Made by a program: the position numbers and the translations under genes. From Arthrobacter sp. Soil762 (lineage in GTDB: Bacteria; Actinomycetota; Actinomycetes; Actinomycetales; Micrococcaceae): a DNA stretch of 64,000 bases. This document shows, piece by piece, positions 50,570-59,248 of the stretch (positions are counted from its first letter, which is position 1; the number at the start of each line of letters is the position of its first letter). The stretch is from positions 186,075-250,074 of the forward strand of contig NZ_LMSG01000019.1 in the NCBI RefSeq assembly GCF_001428335.1. The letters run 5' to 3'. Under the pieces are notes generated by a model, which was not told the origin of the DNA, did no database searches, and saw nothing but the letters and a program-made list of their open reading frames with translations.

Positions 50570-51847
50570 ATGACTTCCCTCAGCCCCGCACTCAAGCAAG
50601 CAACACCGATCATCGTGGATCACGCCCTTGGCAGCTGGATCCACGGGACCGATGGAAAAGACTACCTGGACTTCACCACCGGCATCGGCGTGACCAGCAC
50701 CGGCCACTGCCACCCGAAAGTGGTGGCTGCAGCCCGCGAGCAGGTGGGCAAGATCATCCACGCCCAATACACCACCGTGATGCACAAGCCGCTGCTGGAA
50801 CTGACCGAAAAGCTCGGCGAAGTCCTCCCGGCTGGCCTGGATTCCGTCTTCTACGCCAACTCCGGTTCCGAGGCAGTGGAGGCGGCGATCCGGCTGGCCC
50901 GCATGGCCACCGCCCGCCCCAACATCGTGGTCTTCCAGGGCGGCTTCCACGGCCGTACCGTTGCGGCTGCCTCCCTGACCACCGCCGGCACCAAATTCTC
51001 CGCCGGTTTCTCCCCGCTGATGTCCGGCGTCCACATGTCCGCCTTCCCGTACGCCTACCGCTACGGCTGGGACGAGGCCCTGGCAGTGGAGTTCGCCCTG
51101 CAGGAACTGGACTACCTGCTGCAGACCCGCACCGCACCCAATGACACCGCCGCTTTCCTGATTGAGCCCGCACTGGGCGACGGCGGCTACCTGCCCACCC
51201 CGCCGGCCTTCATGGAGGGCCTGCGCGAACGGGCGGACAAGTACGGCATCCAGCTCATCTTCGACGAGGTCCAGGCAGGCGTGGGCCGCACCGGTAAGTT
51301 CTGGGGCCACCAGTACTCCGCTGCCACCCCGGACATCATCATTACTGCCAAGGGCATCGCCTCCGGCTTCCCGATTTCCGCCATTGCCGCCTCCACCGAA
51401 ACCATGTCCAAGGCCTGGCCCGGCTCCCAGGGCGGCACCTACGGCGGCAACGCGGTGTCCGCCGCGGCCGGCGTCGCCACCCTCGAAGTGGTCAAGGAGG
51501 AAGGCCTGGTGGAGAACTCCCGGATCCGCGGCGAGCAGCTCCAGTTCGGTCTCAAAGAGATCCAACAGCGCTTCCCGGTGATAGGCGACGTGCGCGGCCG
51601 CGGCCTCATGCAGGGCATTGAGTTCACCGGCGAGGACGGCAAGCCCGACGCCGCCACGGCCGCCGCAATCCAGCAGGCCACCACAGACCAGGGCCTGCTG
51701 ACCCTGACCTGCGGCCCTGCCGGCAACGTAGTCCGGCTCATCCCGGCGCTGGTTGTCACCGCCGAAGAGATCGCCACCGGCCTGGATCGCTTCGAAGCCG
51801 CCGTCGGTGCCGTCGTCGGTGCCGTCCCCGCCACCGCCGGAGCCTGA
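50570..51847 (+). CDS. class III aminotransferase (GabT/DoeD-like)
   Basis: A 425-residue PLP omega-aminotransferase. 'TTGIGVTSTGHCHPKVVAAA', 'VFYANSGSEAVEAAIRLARM', 'IFDEVQAGVGRTGKFWGHQ' with the PLP-contacting Asp, and the PLP lysine in 'IITAKGIASGFPISA' are present. It transfers an omega-amino group to 2-oxoglutarate or pyruvate, giving a semialdehyde. ATG 50570 is 7 nt after CATCAT, so it is probably leaderless; ATG 50561 overlaps the -10. It heads a four-gene operon with the FAD dehydrogenase, semialdehyde dehydrogenase and MFS carrier. Confidence 0.87.
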   Translation: MTSLSPALKQATPIIVDHALGSWIHGTDGKDYLDFTTGIGVTSTGHCHPKVVAAAREQVGKIIHAQYTTVMHKPLLELTEKLGEVLPAGLDSVFYANSGSEAVEAAIRLARMATARPNIVVFQGGFHGRTVAAASLTTAGTKFSAGFSPLMSGVHMSAFPYAYRYGWDEALAVEFALQELDYLLQTRTAPNDTAAFLIEPALGDGGYLPTPPAFMEGLRERADKYGIQLIFDEVQAGVGRTGKFWGHQYSAATPDIIITAKGIASGFPISAIAASTETMSKAWPGSQGGTYGGNAVSAAAGVATLEVVKEEGLVENSRIRGEQLQFGLKEIQQRFPVIGDVRGRGLMQGIEFTGEDGKPDAATAAAIQQATTDQGLLTLTCGPAGNVVRLIPALVVTAEEIATGLDRFEAAVGAVVGAVPATAGA

Positions 51848-51855
51848 GCCGCGAC

Positions 51856-54800
51856 ATGACTGTTTCTTCCCTGCCCGACGCCGCAGACGCCGTCGTGTCT
51901 TCTACCGTGCCTGAACCGGCCCGGGAGCGGATCCTGCAGCGGCTGACCGAGGCCGGAATCGACGCGGATGCTTCACCGCGGCGGCTGGCCGAGTATTCCT
52001 ACGACGCCTCCAACTACCGCGTGCAGCCGCAGGCCGTAGTGTTTCCACGGTCCGTGGAGGACGTGGTGGGAACGCTGGCGGCGTGCCGGGAAACCGGCAC
52101 CCCGCTGATCAGCCGCGGCGGGGGCACCTCAATGGCCGGCAACGCGATCGGCCCCGGCGTGGTGCTGGATTTCTCGCGCCACATGAACCGGATCCATGGG
52201 ATCGACGAGGCCGCCGGAACCGTCTCGGTGGATCCCGGGGTGGTGCTGGCGGTGCTTTCCCGCGAGGTGGAGCAGGCCACGGCCAACCGCTTCACGTTCG
52301 CTCCGGACCCGTCGTCCAAGAACCGCGCCACAGTGGGCGGTTCCATCGGCAACGATGCGTGCGGGAACCACTCCGTGCGTTATGGCCGCACGTCGGACCA
52401 CGTGGTGGAGATCGACGTCGTCACTACCGACGGCGCCCGCCTCACCGCCACCGCCACCGGGCTGCGTGCCACCGACCCTGCCGACAGGGCCGCAGTGGTG
52501 CGCGCCGCCGCGCTCACCGACTCGCTTAGGGAACTGGCCCACACCAACCTGGCCGAGTTCCGGGTCGAGCTGGGCCGGATCCAGCGGCAGGTTTCCGGGT
52601 ACCACTTGGACAACCTCCTGCCGGAAAAGGGTTTCAACGTGGCACGCGCACTGGCGGGGTCCGAAGGGACCTGCGTTGTCGTGACCGGGGCGCGGATGAA
52701 GCTGGTGCCCAAGCCAGCCAGCGCGCTGCTGGTCTGCCTCGGCTATGCGGACGTGGTGGACGCGGCACGGGACATCACCACCATCCTGGAGTTTTCACCG
52801 GCCGCCGTGGAAGGCATCGACGAGGCCATCGTGGACACCATGCGCTTCCGGCGCGGCGCGGACGCTGTACTGGGCCTGCCGGAAGGCAAGGCCTGGCTGT
52901 ACGTGGACCTCGACGGCGATGACCCGGCCCAGGTGCGGGCCGAGGCTGACCGGCTGCTGGCCCGGCTCCGGGAAAACGGCCGCCTGGTGGCGGGCCGCCC
53001 GGTTCCGGACGCCGTGGAACGCGGCTCGCTGTGGCGGGTCCGCGAGGACGGCGCCGGGCTCTCAGCCCGGCTGTCCACCGGCGGCGAGTCCTGGCCCGGT
53101 TGGGAAGATTCGGCCGTCGCACCGGAAAACCTGGCTGACTACCTGGCCGATTTCCGTGGACTGCTGGACAGCTTCGGGCTGCAGGGGATCATGTACGGGC
53201 ACTTCGGCGCCGGCTGCATGCACATCCGCATCACCTACGACCTGCGCACCGAGGAAGGCCGCGAGGTGTTCCGCCGGTTCTCCGCCGAGGCAGCGAAGCT
53301 GGTGGTCCGCCACGGCGGCTCGCTCTCCGGCGAACACGGCGACGGCAGGGCCCGCTCGCAGCTGCTTCCGCTGATGTATTCAGCACGGATGCTGGCGGCA
53401 TTCTCGGATTTCCGCAGGCTGTGGGACCCCGCGGCCATCCTGAACCCGGGATCCCTCACAGATCCTGATCCGCTGGATGAGAACCTGGCGCTGGACGGCG
53501 TGCCGCAGCGCGAGTGGCGCACCAGTTTTGATCTGCGGCCGCTCCACGCCGGCGGCGGCTCCGCCAGCGAGACGGACAACCCGGCCGGTTCAGCCGGCAG
53601 CGGCCTGGATCCCTGGATCCACGCCATCCAGGCGTGCATCGGCGTGGGCCGTTGCCGCACCGACTCCGGTGGCGTGATGTGCCCCAGCTACAGGGCCACA
53701 GGCGACGAGAAGGACTCCACCCGGGGCCGGTCCCGCGTGCTGCAGGACATGGTCCGCGGCGCCCGCACGGTGGAGGAGGGCTGGAAGTCCGAGGAGGTCC
53801 GTGAGGCGCTGGACCTGTGCCTGTCCTGCAAGGCCTGCTCCAGCGACTGCCCAACGGGCGTGGACATGGCCACCTACAAATCCGAGTTCTTCGACAACTA
53901 CTACCGGGGCCGCCTGCGCCCGCTCTCGCACTTCTCCCTGGGCTGGCTGCCGCGCTGGTTGAAGATCACGGGCCGCGTAGCGCCGCTGGTCAACGCCGTC
54001 CTGGCAACGCCGCTGGGCAAACTGGCCGCCGTGCTGGGCGGCCTCACCACCCACCGGGACCTGCCCCGGTTCGCCGGCGACGGTGAATGGCGCAAGGAGG
54101 TCGCCGCGGCCGGCGTGAAGATGCCCGCGCGGAACGCACAGGGACGGAAGGCGCCGGAACGGAAGAACGACGGCGGGACGCGCCCCGGCGGTGACCGTCC
54201 CCTCGGTGGTGCGGGAGCCGGCGTCGTGCTCTTTGTGGACACCTTCACCAAGGGCTTCCGGCCGGAGGTGGCCGGCGCCGCGGCCCGCGTGCTCGCCGGC
54301 ACGGGGGAGCCCACCGAATGCTCGGCCGACGCGTGCTGCGGGCTGACGTGGATCTCCACCGGGCAGCTGGACACGGCCAAAAGGCTGATGGCCAACGCTG
54401 CCGAGGTCCTGGACGACGGCACGGACCGTCCCATCGTGGTGGTGGAGCCCAGCTGTGCCGCGGCGCTGCGGAAGGACCTGCCCGAGCTGGTCCACACGGA
54501 CCAGGCACGCCGGGTGGCGGCGAGGGTCCGCAGCTTCGCCCAGCACGTGGGTGAACTGGCCGCTGCGGGCTGGACGCCCGCGCCGGCGGCGCCGCTTCCG
54601 GAACAGGTGGTGCTGCAGACGCACTGCCACGAATACTCGGTGTTCGGTGCCAAAACCCAGCGCGGCGCACTGGCCGCCATGGGCGTCGCGGACGTGGTGG
54701 ATGCCACCGGCTGCTGCGGTGTGGCCGGGAACTTCGGGTTCGAGAAGGAGCATTACGACATCAGCATGAAGGTTGCCGAGCAGTCCCTCGCGCCGGCGCT

Positions 54801-54942
54801 GCGCACCACGCGTACCGATTCGGTGGTGCTCACCGACGGGTTCTCCTGCGCCATGCAGGTCAAGCAGATCGATGCCGAACGGCCCGGGCGGCATATCGCC
54901 CAGCTCCTGGACCCAGGACAAACAACTCCAGAACGAGCCTGA
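51856..54942 (+). CDS. FAD-linked oxidoreductase with Fe-S and CCG domains (YdiJ-like)
   Basis: A 1028-residue D-2-hydroxyacid dehydrogenase of the type of E. coli YdiJ. An N-terminal FAD_binding_4 domain ('LISRGGGTSMAGNAIGPGVV', 'TVGGSIGNDACGNHSVRYGR') is followed by an FAD-oxidase C domain ('HFGAGCMHIRITYDL', 'GSLSGEHGDGRARSQLLPLM'). Two 4Fe-4S motifs come next (Cys near 594-609 and 'CLSCKACSSDCPTGVD' near 654), then two CCG motifs ('CCGLTW' about 826, 'CCGVAG' about 953). It should oxidise D-2-hydroxyglutarate or a similar acid and pass electrons to the respiratory chain. ATG 51856, 8 bases after the aminotransferase. Confidence 0.86.
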   Translation: MTVSSLPDAADAVVSSTVPEPARERILQRLTEAGIDADASPRRLAEYSYDASNYRVQPQAVVFPRSVEDVVGTLAACRETGTPLISRGGGTSMAGNAIGPGVVLDFSRHMNRIHGIDEAAGTVSVDPGVVLAVLSREVEQATANRFTFAPDPSSKNRATVGGSIGNDACGNHSVRYGRTSDHVVEIDVVTTDGARLTATATGLRATDPADRAAVVRAAALTDSLRELAHTNLAEFRVELGRIQRQVSGYHLDNLLPEKGFNVARALAGSEGTCVVVTGARMKLVPKPASALLVCLGYADVVDAARDITTILEFSPAAVEGIDEAIVDTMRFRRGADAVLGLPEGKAWLYVDLDGDDPAQVRAEADRLLARLRENGRLVAGRPVPDAVERGSLWRVREDGAGLSARLSTGGESWPGWEDSAVAPENLADYLADFRGLLDSFGLQGIMYGHFGAGCMHIRITYDLRTEEGREVFRRFSAEAAKLVVRHGGSLSGEHGDGRARSQLLPLMYSARMLAAFSDFRRLWDPAAILNPGSLTDPDPLDENLALDGVPQREWRTSFDLRPLHAGGGSASETDNPAGSAGSGLDPWIHAIQACIGVGRCRTDSGGVMCPSYRATGDEKDSTRGRSRVLQDMVRGARTVEEGWKSEEVREALDLCLSCKACSSDCPTGVDMATYKSEFFDNYYRGRLRPLSHFSLGWLPRWLKITGRVAPLVNAVLATPLGKLAAVLGGLTTHRDLPRFAGDGEWRKEVAAAGVKMPARNAQGRKAPERKNDGGTRPGGDRPLGGAGAGVVLFVDTFTKGFRPEVAGAAARVLAGTGEPTECSADACCGLTWISTGQLDTAKRLMANAAEVLDDGTDRPIVVVEPSCAAALRKDLPELVHTDQARRVAARVRSFAQHVGELAAAGWTPAPAAPLPEQVVLQTHCHEYSVFGAKTQRGALAAMGVADVVDATGCCGVAGNFGFEKEHYDISMKVAEQSLAPALRTTRTDSVVLTDGFSCAMQVKQIDAERPGRHIAQLLDPGQTTPERA

Positions 54943-54999
54943 CCACCATTGCAGGCTGACCCACACTTTGCCCCATCTTCAACGAAAAGGATTCCCGAC

Positions 55000-56493
55000 A
55001 TGACAACCCAGACAACCCAGACCGCCGGCATCTCGCAGCGCGCCCTGGACGCAATCGCCAAGGTCAACACCGGCCTCTTCATCGACGGCGAATGGACGGA
55101 AGCCGCGTCCGGCGCCCGGTTCGACGTGATCAACCCCGCCACCGAGGAAGTTATCGCCACCGTGGCCGACGGCGGCCCGGAGGACGCCCGCCGGGCCATC
55201 GAAACCGCCGGCCGGGTCCAGGAAGAATGGGCCAGGACCGCGCCGCGGGAACGCAGCGAGATCCTCCGCCGCGCCTACGACCTGATCATGGCCCGCCAGG
55301 ACGAACTGGCCCTCATCATGACCTCCGAGATGGGCAAGCCCTTCGCCGAGGCCCAGGGCGAAGTGGCCTATGCTGCAGAGTTCTTCCGCTGGTTCTCCGA
55401 GGAAGCGGTCCGTATCGGCGGCGACGTCACCACCACCGGCGACGGCAAGAACCGCATCCTGGTCTCCAAGCAGCCGGTGGGACCGTGCGTTCTGGTCACC
55501 CCCTGGAACTTTCCGCTGGCCATGGGCACCCGGAAGATCGGTCCCGCGATCGCTGCAGGCTGCACCATGGTATTCAAGCCGGCCAACCTGACCCCGCTGT
55601 CCTCGCTGGCACTCGTGGACATCCTCATCGAGGCCGGCCTGCCCAAGGGTGTCCTGAACGTTGTCTGCACCACCAAGGCCGCTGACGTGGTATCCCCGTG
55701 GATGTCCAGCGGGATCGCCCGCAAGGTCAGCTTTACCGGCTCCACCGACGTGGGCGTCCGCCTGCTGAAGCAGGCAGCCGAGCACGTGATGCGCTCTTCC
55801 ATGGAACTGGGCGGCAACGCGCCGTTCATCGTGTTCGAGGATGCGGACCTCGACCGTGCCGTGGATGGTGCTGTGGCGGCCAAGATGCGCAACATGGGCG
55901 AGGCCTGCACGGCAGCCAACCGGTTGTTCGTCCAGCGTCCCATCGCCGACGAATTTGCCCGCCGGCTGGCTGCACGCCTCAGCGCACTGCAGGTGGGCGA
56001 CGGCGCCGAGGAGGGGACCGACGTCGGACCCCTCGTGGAAGAAAAGGCGCTGACCAAGGTGCAGGAGCTCGTGGACGATGCGGTGGCCAAGGGCGCAACC
56101 GTGGTTTGCGGCGGGTCCCGCCCGGACCGTCCCGGCTATTTCTACAGCCCCACGGTCCTCTCCGGCGTCAGCGCAGAGTCGGACCTGATGAGCCAGGAGA
56201 TCTTCGGCCCGGTGGCCCCGGTGGTGCCGTTCGACACCGAAGAGGAAGTCACCCGGCTGGCCAACGACACCCCGTGGGGCCTGGTGGGCTACCTCTTCAC
56301 GCAGGACGTGGACCGCGGCTTCCGCATGGGTGACGCCCTCGAGGTAGGCATGGTTGGATTGAACACCGGAATTGTCTCCAACCCGGCAGCACCCTTCGGC
56401 GGGATCAAGGCTTCGGGCCTGGGCCGAGAGGGCGGGCGCGTGGGCATCGAGGAGTTCCTCGAAACCAAATACATGGCCGTGCCCCGCGGCTGA
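55000..56493 (+). CDS. NAD(P)-dependent semialdehyde dehydrogenase (SSADH/DoeC-like)
   Basis: A 497-residue aldehyde dehydrogenase closest in pattern to succinate-semialdehyde dehydrogenases. The features are 'VTPWNFPLAMGTRKIGPAIA', 'KVSFTGSTDVG', catalytic Glu in 'MELGGNAPF' (about 268), Cys in 'MGEACTAANRL' (about 302) and the end 'PFGGIKASGLGREGG'. It oxidises the semialdehyde made by the upstream aminotransferase to the acid; in ectoine breakdown this would be aspartate semialdehyde. ATG 55000 follows AAAGGA; 57 bases after the dehydrogenase stop. Confidence 0.88.
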   Translation: MTTQTTQTAGISQRALDAIAKVNTGLFIDGEWTEAASGARFDVINPATEEVIATVADGGPEDARRAIETAGRVQEEWARTAPRERSEILRRAYDLIMARQDELALIMTSEMGKPFAEAQGEVAYAAEFFRWFSEEAVRIGGDVTTTGDGKNRILVSKQPVGPCVLVTPWNFPLAMGTRKIGPAIAAGCTMVFKPANLTPLSSLALVDILIEAGLPKGVLNVVCTTKAADVVSPWMSSGIARKVSFTGSTDVGVRLLKQAAEHVMRSSMELGGNAPFIVFEDADLDRAVDGAVAAKMRNMGEACTAANRLFVQRPIADEFARRLAARLSALQVGDGAEEGTDVGPLVEEKALTKVQELVDDAVAKGATVVCGGSRPDRPGYFYSPTVLSGVSAESDLMSQEIFGPVAPVVPFDTEEEVTRLANDTPWGLVGYLFTQDVDRGFRMGDALEVGMVGLNTGIVSNPAAPFGGIKASGLGREGGRVGIEEFLETKYMAVPRG

Positions 56494-56542
56494 GGCCGCC
56501 GCGATGCAAGCGAAAACTACCCCCTTCAAGGACGAACCAACG

Positions 56543-57997
56543 ATGACCAGTCCCCAGCCCGTTTCCAACAGGCATCCTGAACCACTCAACGCACCAGGTG
56601 CTGAGCCCTGCACTGAAGAGGGCAAACGTTCCCTCCGCCGCTCTATCCTGGGGTCAGCCCTGGGCAACGCGGTGGAGTGGTTTGACTACGGCGTCTACGG
56701 CTACCTGACGATTTACATGGCCACGAACTTCTTCGGTTCAGTGGAGGGCGACGGGGGCCTTGGCGTCACGCTGACCCTCGCCACCCTGGCGCTGTCCTTC
56801 CTGGTCCGGCCCCTGGGCGGCCTGATTCTGGGGCCGCTGGGTGACCGGGTGGGCCGGCAGAAGGTCATGGTCCTCACCGTGACCCTGATGACGCTGGCCA
56901 CCGGTGCCATCGGCCTGTTGCCCACGCTGGAGACCGTAGGCTTGCTGGCCCCCGTGCTGCTGCTGATTTGCCGCCTGGTGCAGGGTTTCTCGGCCGGCGG
57001 CGAATATGGCGGCGCGGCCGTTTACATGGCCGAGTCCGCGCCGGACCGGCGCCGCGGCTTCCTGGGCTCGTTCCTGGAGTTCGGCACCACCGTGGGATTC
57101 ATCCTGGCGGCCATCGTCTGCACCTCGCTGATTGCCGTGGTGGGGGACCAGGGCATGGAGGACGGCTGGTGGCGTGTGCCGTTCCTGCTGACCATCCCGC
57201 TGGGGCTCACCGCCCTCTGGATCCGGACCCGGCTGGTGGAGGCGCCGGTGTTCTCCGAAGCATCCGAGCACCGGGAGACCATGCGCTCGCCGCTGCGGCA
57301 CGCGCTCAGGCACAACTGGCGCCAGCTGCTGGTGCTGGCAGGATTCGTGGTCCTGCTGAACGTGGCGTTCTACCTGATCCTCGGGTACATGCCCACGTAC
57401 CTGAGCGGACAGCTGGGGCACAGCACGTCACAGGGCAACTGGATGCTCGTGGCCATCATGGCCATGATGCTGGTGGCCATTCCGCCGGTGGGTGCGCTCT
57501 CTGACCGGTTCGGCCGCAAGCCGCTGCTGCTGGTGGCTGCTGCCGGGTACACGCTGCTGTCCGTCCCGGCCGTCATGCTGCTGGGCCTGCCCAACGTGGC
57601 CCTGCAGTTCCTGGGCCTGGCGGTGCTGGGGCTCCTGCTGGTGATCCTGGTGGCTTCGGTGTCCTCCACGCTGCCCGCGCTGTTTCCCACGGCCGTGCGC
57701 TACACCGGCTTTGCCATCGCCTACAACTTCTCCACGGCATTCTTCGCCGGCCCGTCCCAGACCATCGCGAACCAGCTGATCGAAACCACCGGGAACCAGC
57801 TGGTGCCCGGCTGGTACATGGCGATTGCCGGCGTGATCGGCCTGGTGAGCGTCCTGTGCATGCGGGAGACCGCGCAGGCCACGCTCCGCGGCGAGACCCT
57901 CCCCGGCGCCCCCGAATCGGTCGGCTTCCCGAAGCCCGGTTTTCTGGAACAGAACCGGAAGGACGCCGAGTCCCGCCGCGCCAGCGCTCAGATCTGA
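56543..57997 (+). CDS. MFS transporter, metabolite:H+ symporter
   Basis: A 484-residue 12-helix carrier of the ProP/ShiA group: 'LGSALGNAVEWFDYGVYGYL', 'RPLGGLILGPLGDRVGRQK', 'LVQGFSAGGEYGGAAVYMAE' and 'ALSDRFGRKPLLLV'. Last gene of the site-G operon, so it likely imports a substrate of the pathway, adding to the ABC importer. ATG 56543 is chosen by the AAGGAC upstream; ATG 56504, nearer to the previous stop, is also possible. Compatible solutes such as ectoine or betaine are typical substrates of this group. Confidence 0.85.
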   Translation: MTSPQPVSNRHPEPLNAPGAEPCTEEGKRSLRRSILGSALGNAVEWFDYGVYGYLTIYMATNFFGSVEGDGGLGVTLTLATLALSFLVRPLGGLILGPLGDRVGRQKVMVLTVTLMTLATGAIGLLPTLETVGLLAPVLLLICRLVQGFSAGGEYGGAAVYMAESAPDRRRGFLGSFLEFGTTVGFILAAIVCTSLIAVVGDQGMEDGWWRVPFLLTIPLGLTALWIRTRLVEAPVFSEASEHRETMRSPLRHALRHNWRQLLVLAGFVVLLNVAFYLILGYMPTYLSGQLGHSTSQGNWMLVAIMAMMLVAIPPVGALSDRFGRKPLLLVAAAGYTLLSVPAVMLLGLPNVALQFLGLAVLGLLLVILVASVSSTLPALFPTAVRYTGFAIAYNFSTAFFAGPSQTIANQLIETTGNQLVPGWYMAIAGVIGLVSVLCMRETAQATLRGETLPGAPESVGFPKPGFLEQNRKDAESRRASAQI

Positions 57998-58005
57998 GAG
58001 TCCGT

Positions 58006-58050
58006 AAAGCACGACGCCGGTGCCCGGGTTGGGCACCGATGGTTGCCGGG
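58006..58050. repeat. dispersed palindromic repeat, family R (copy 5)
   Basis: ACGACGCCGGTGCCC, loop GGGTT, GGGCACCGATGG forms a hairpin 8 bases after the MFS stop. It overlaps the putative start of the next gene. Confidence 0.65.
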
Positions 58051-58545
58051 TGGGCAAGGCAGTGGTCCAAGGCCAGCGAACGCCGGCACCGTCGCCGTCT
58101 GGAGCTCTACAAGCTCAAGAACCAGGCGGTGCAGGCCGAACAGGCCAGCCAGGCCCAGGTCGCCGCCCTGATGGCAGCGCATGATGCCAAGCGGGAGGCT
58201 GACGGTCTGCGGCCGGCCACACCGGAGGAGATGACGACGGCGGCCCGGCTGGCGGAGTACCGGGCGGCCGTACACAGCTTCGAGCTGGCGTTCGACGTCG
58301 CGGAACGGGAAGCCAAGCGGATCAAGGACAGCAATTTCACGGGGCCCGAACGCCAGCGGCTGGCAACGGCCAGGAAGCTGCTCAACATCGCCTCGGACAA
58401 TGCCGCCACACCGGCGGAGCGGCAGACAGCCTACAAGCGCGCCCGGTGCGAGCTGGACGGTCTCATCGTCCTGCCCGAGGCCACGGTAGCTGCGCTGGAA
58501 GTGAAGATTGCCGGCGAACTGAACCCGCCGCACGCCCCGGAGTAA
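58039..58545 (+). CDS. coiled-coil hypothetical protein
   Basis: About 168 highly helical residues. The N-terminal coiled coil starts with basic 'SKASERRHRRRLELYKLKNQ' and continues with Gln/Ala, then a Glu/Lys helix ('FELAFDVAEREAKRIKD') and a short C-terminal tail 'GELNPPHAPE'. No family recognised. The only usable start, ATG 58039, lies inside a family R repeat, so the natural 5' end may have been replaced. A copy of its last codons is at 59177-59209. Confidence 0.55.
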   Translation: MVAGWARQWSKASERRHRRRLELYKLKNQAVQAEQASQAQVAALMAAHDAKREADGLRPATPEEMTTAARLAEYRAAVHSFELAFDVAEREAKRIKDSNFTGPERQRLATARKLLNIASDNAATPAERQTAYKRARCELDGLIVLPEATVAALEVKIAGELNPPHAPE

Positions 58546-58591
58546 GGGAGTACGACGGCGGTACCAGGGTTGGGTGCGGGCGCCATCCGGC
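58546..58591. repeat. dispersed palindromic repeat, family R (copy 6)
   Basis: GGGAGTACGACGGCGGTACC followed by GGGTTGGGTGCGGGCGCC, immediately after the coiled-coil gene stop. The second arm is degenerate. Confidence 0.65.
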
Positions 58592-58683
58592 TGACCTGCG
58601 CCCAGGTAGCAACTAACCATTGACTGCGGGTTCCAGCGGTCTAACATGAGGCGCATCAGGACATTTCAAGGAGGAGATTAGTG

Positions 58684-59115
58684 ATGTCACGCGCCGAAGT
58701 AGAGCAGCTTGACGACCGCGGAATGGCGGCCTGGGACCAGCACGATACGGCGGCGTTCGCCGACCTGCTGGCCGATGATTTCATTTTTACGGACGTGATG
58801 GCCCCTGAGCCGTTCCGCACGCGGGAGCAGGTCCAGGCCTACATGGACACCTGGTTCATGGCGTTTCCGGATATGCGCATCAGGGCCACCCGGCGGGTGG
58901 TCAGCGATGACGAGGTGGCGGCGGAGGTGGAATTCACCGGCACGAACACCGGTCCGGTGCGGATGGGGGACCAGGAAATTCCGGCCACGGGCAAATCCGT
59001 AGTGGGAACAGGAACCTATTTCGCTTCCGTCACCGACGGAAAGATCGCCTCGTTCCGCGCCCATCCGGATGTTGCCGCACTGATGGGGCAGCTTGGGCTG
59101 ATGCCCGGGATGTGA
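58684..59115 (+). CDS. SnoaL-like (NTF2-fold) protein
   Basis: A 143-residue SnoaL-like protein: 'AAWDQHDTAAFADLLADDFI', 'EPFRTREQVQAYMDTWFMAF' and 'EFTGTNTGPVRMGDQEIPAT'. The same 'GTNTGP..' and C-terminal 'MGQLGLMPG' pattern occurs in the paralogue at 310-744. ATG 58684 follows AAGGAGGAG by 7 nt; GTG 58681 is closer and less likely. It may be an epoxide hydrolase or isomerase-like enzyme, or non-catalytic. Single-gene unit. Confidence 0.82.
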   Translation: MSRAEVEQLDDRGMAAWDQHDTAAFADLLADDFIFTDVMAPEPFRTREQVQAYMDTWFMAFPDMRIRATRRVVSDDEVAAEVEFTGTNTGPVRMGDQEIPATGKSVVGTGTYFASVTDGKIASFRAHPDVAALMGQLGLMPGM

Positions 59116-59143
59116 CCGGGGCACGAGGCTGGCCAGCGCCGGC

Positions 59144-59210
59144 GCCCAGGGGGTGGTGAGCCTTTCGCCGGTTTGCGGCGAGCTCGACTCGCCGCACGCC
59201 CCGGACTAGG
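59144..59210. pseudogene. mosaic of two gene tails
   Basis: 59144-59172 (with GGTGGTGAGC and TTTCGCCGGTTT) matches the start of the minus-strand SRPBCC 3' end at 36078-36108. 59177-59209 (CCGCACGCCCCGGA and TAG) matches the 3' end of the coiled-coil gene at 58514-58545. Neither is a full gene. Confidence 0.55.
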
Positions 59211-59248
59211 TTCGTGACCCAAGGCAACCATGCACCAGACTTAGGGGC

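Noticed and set aside
54979..56667. 562-codon minus-strand frame
   Set aside because: Antisense shadow of the aldehyde dehydrogenase.
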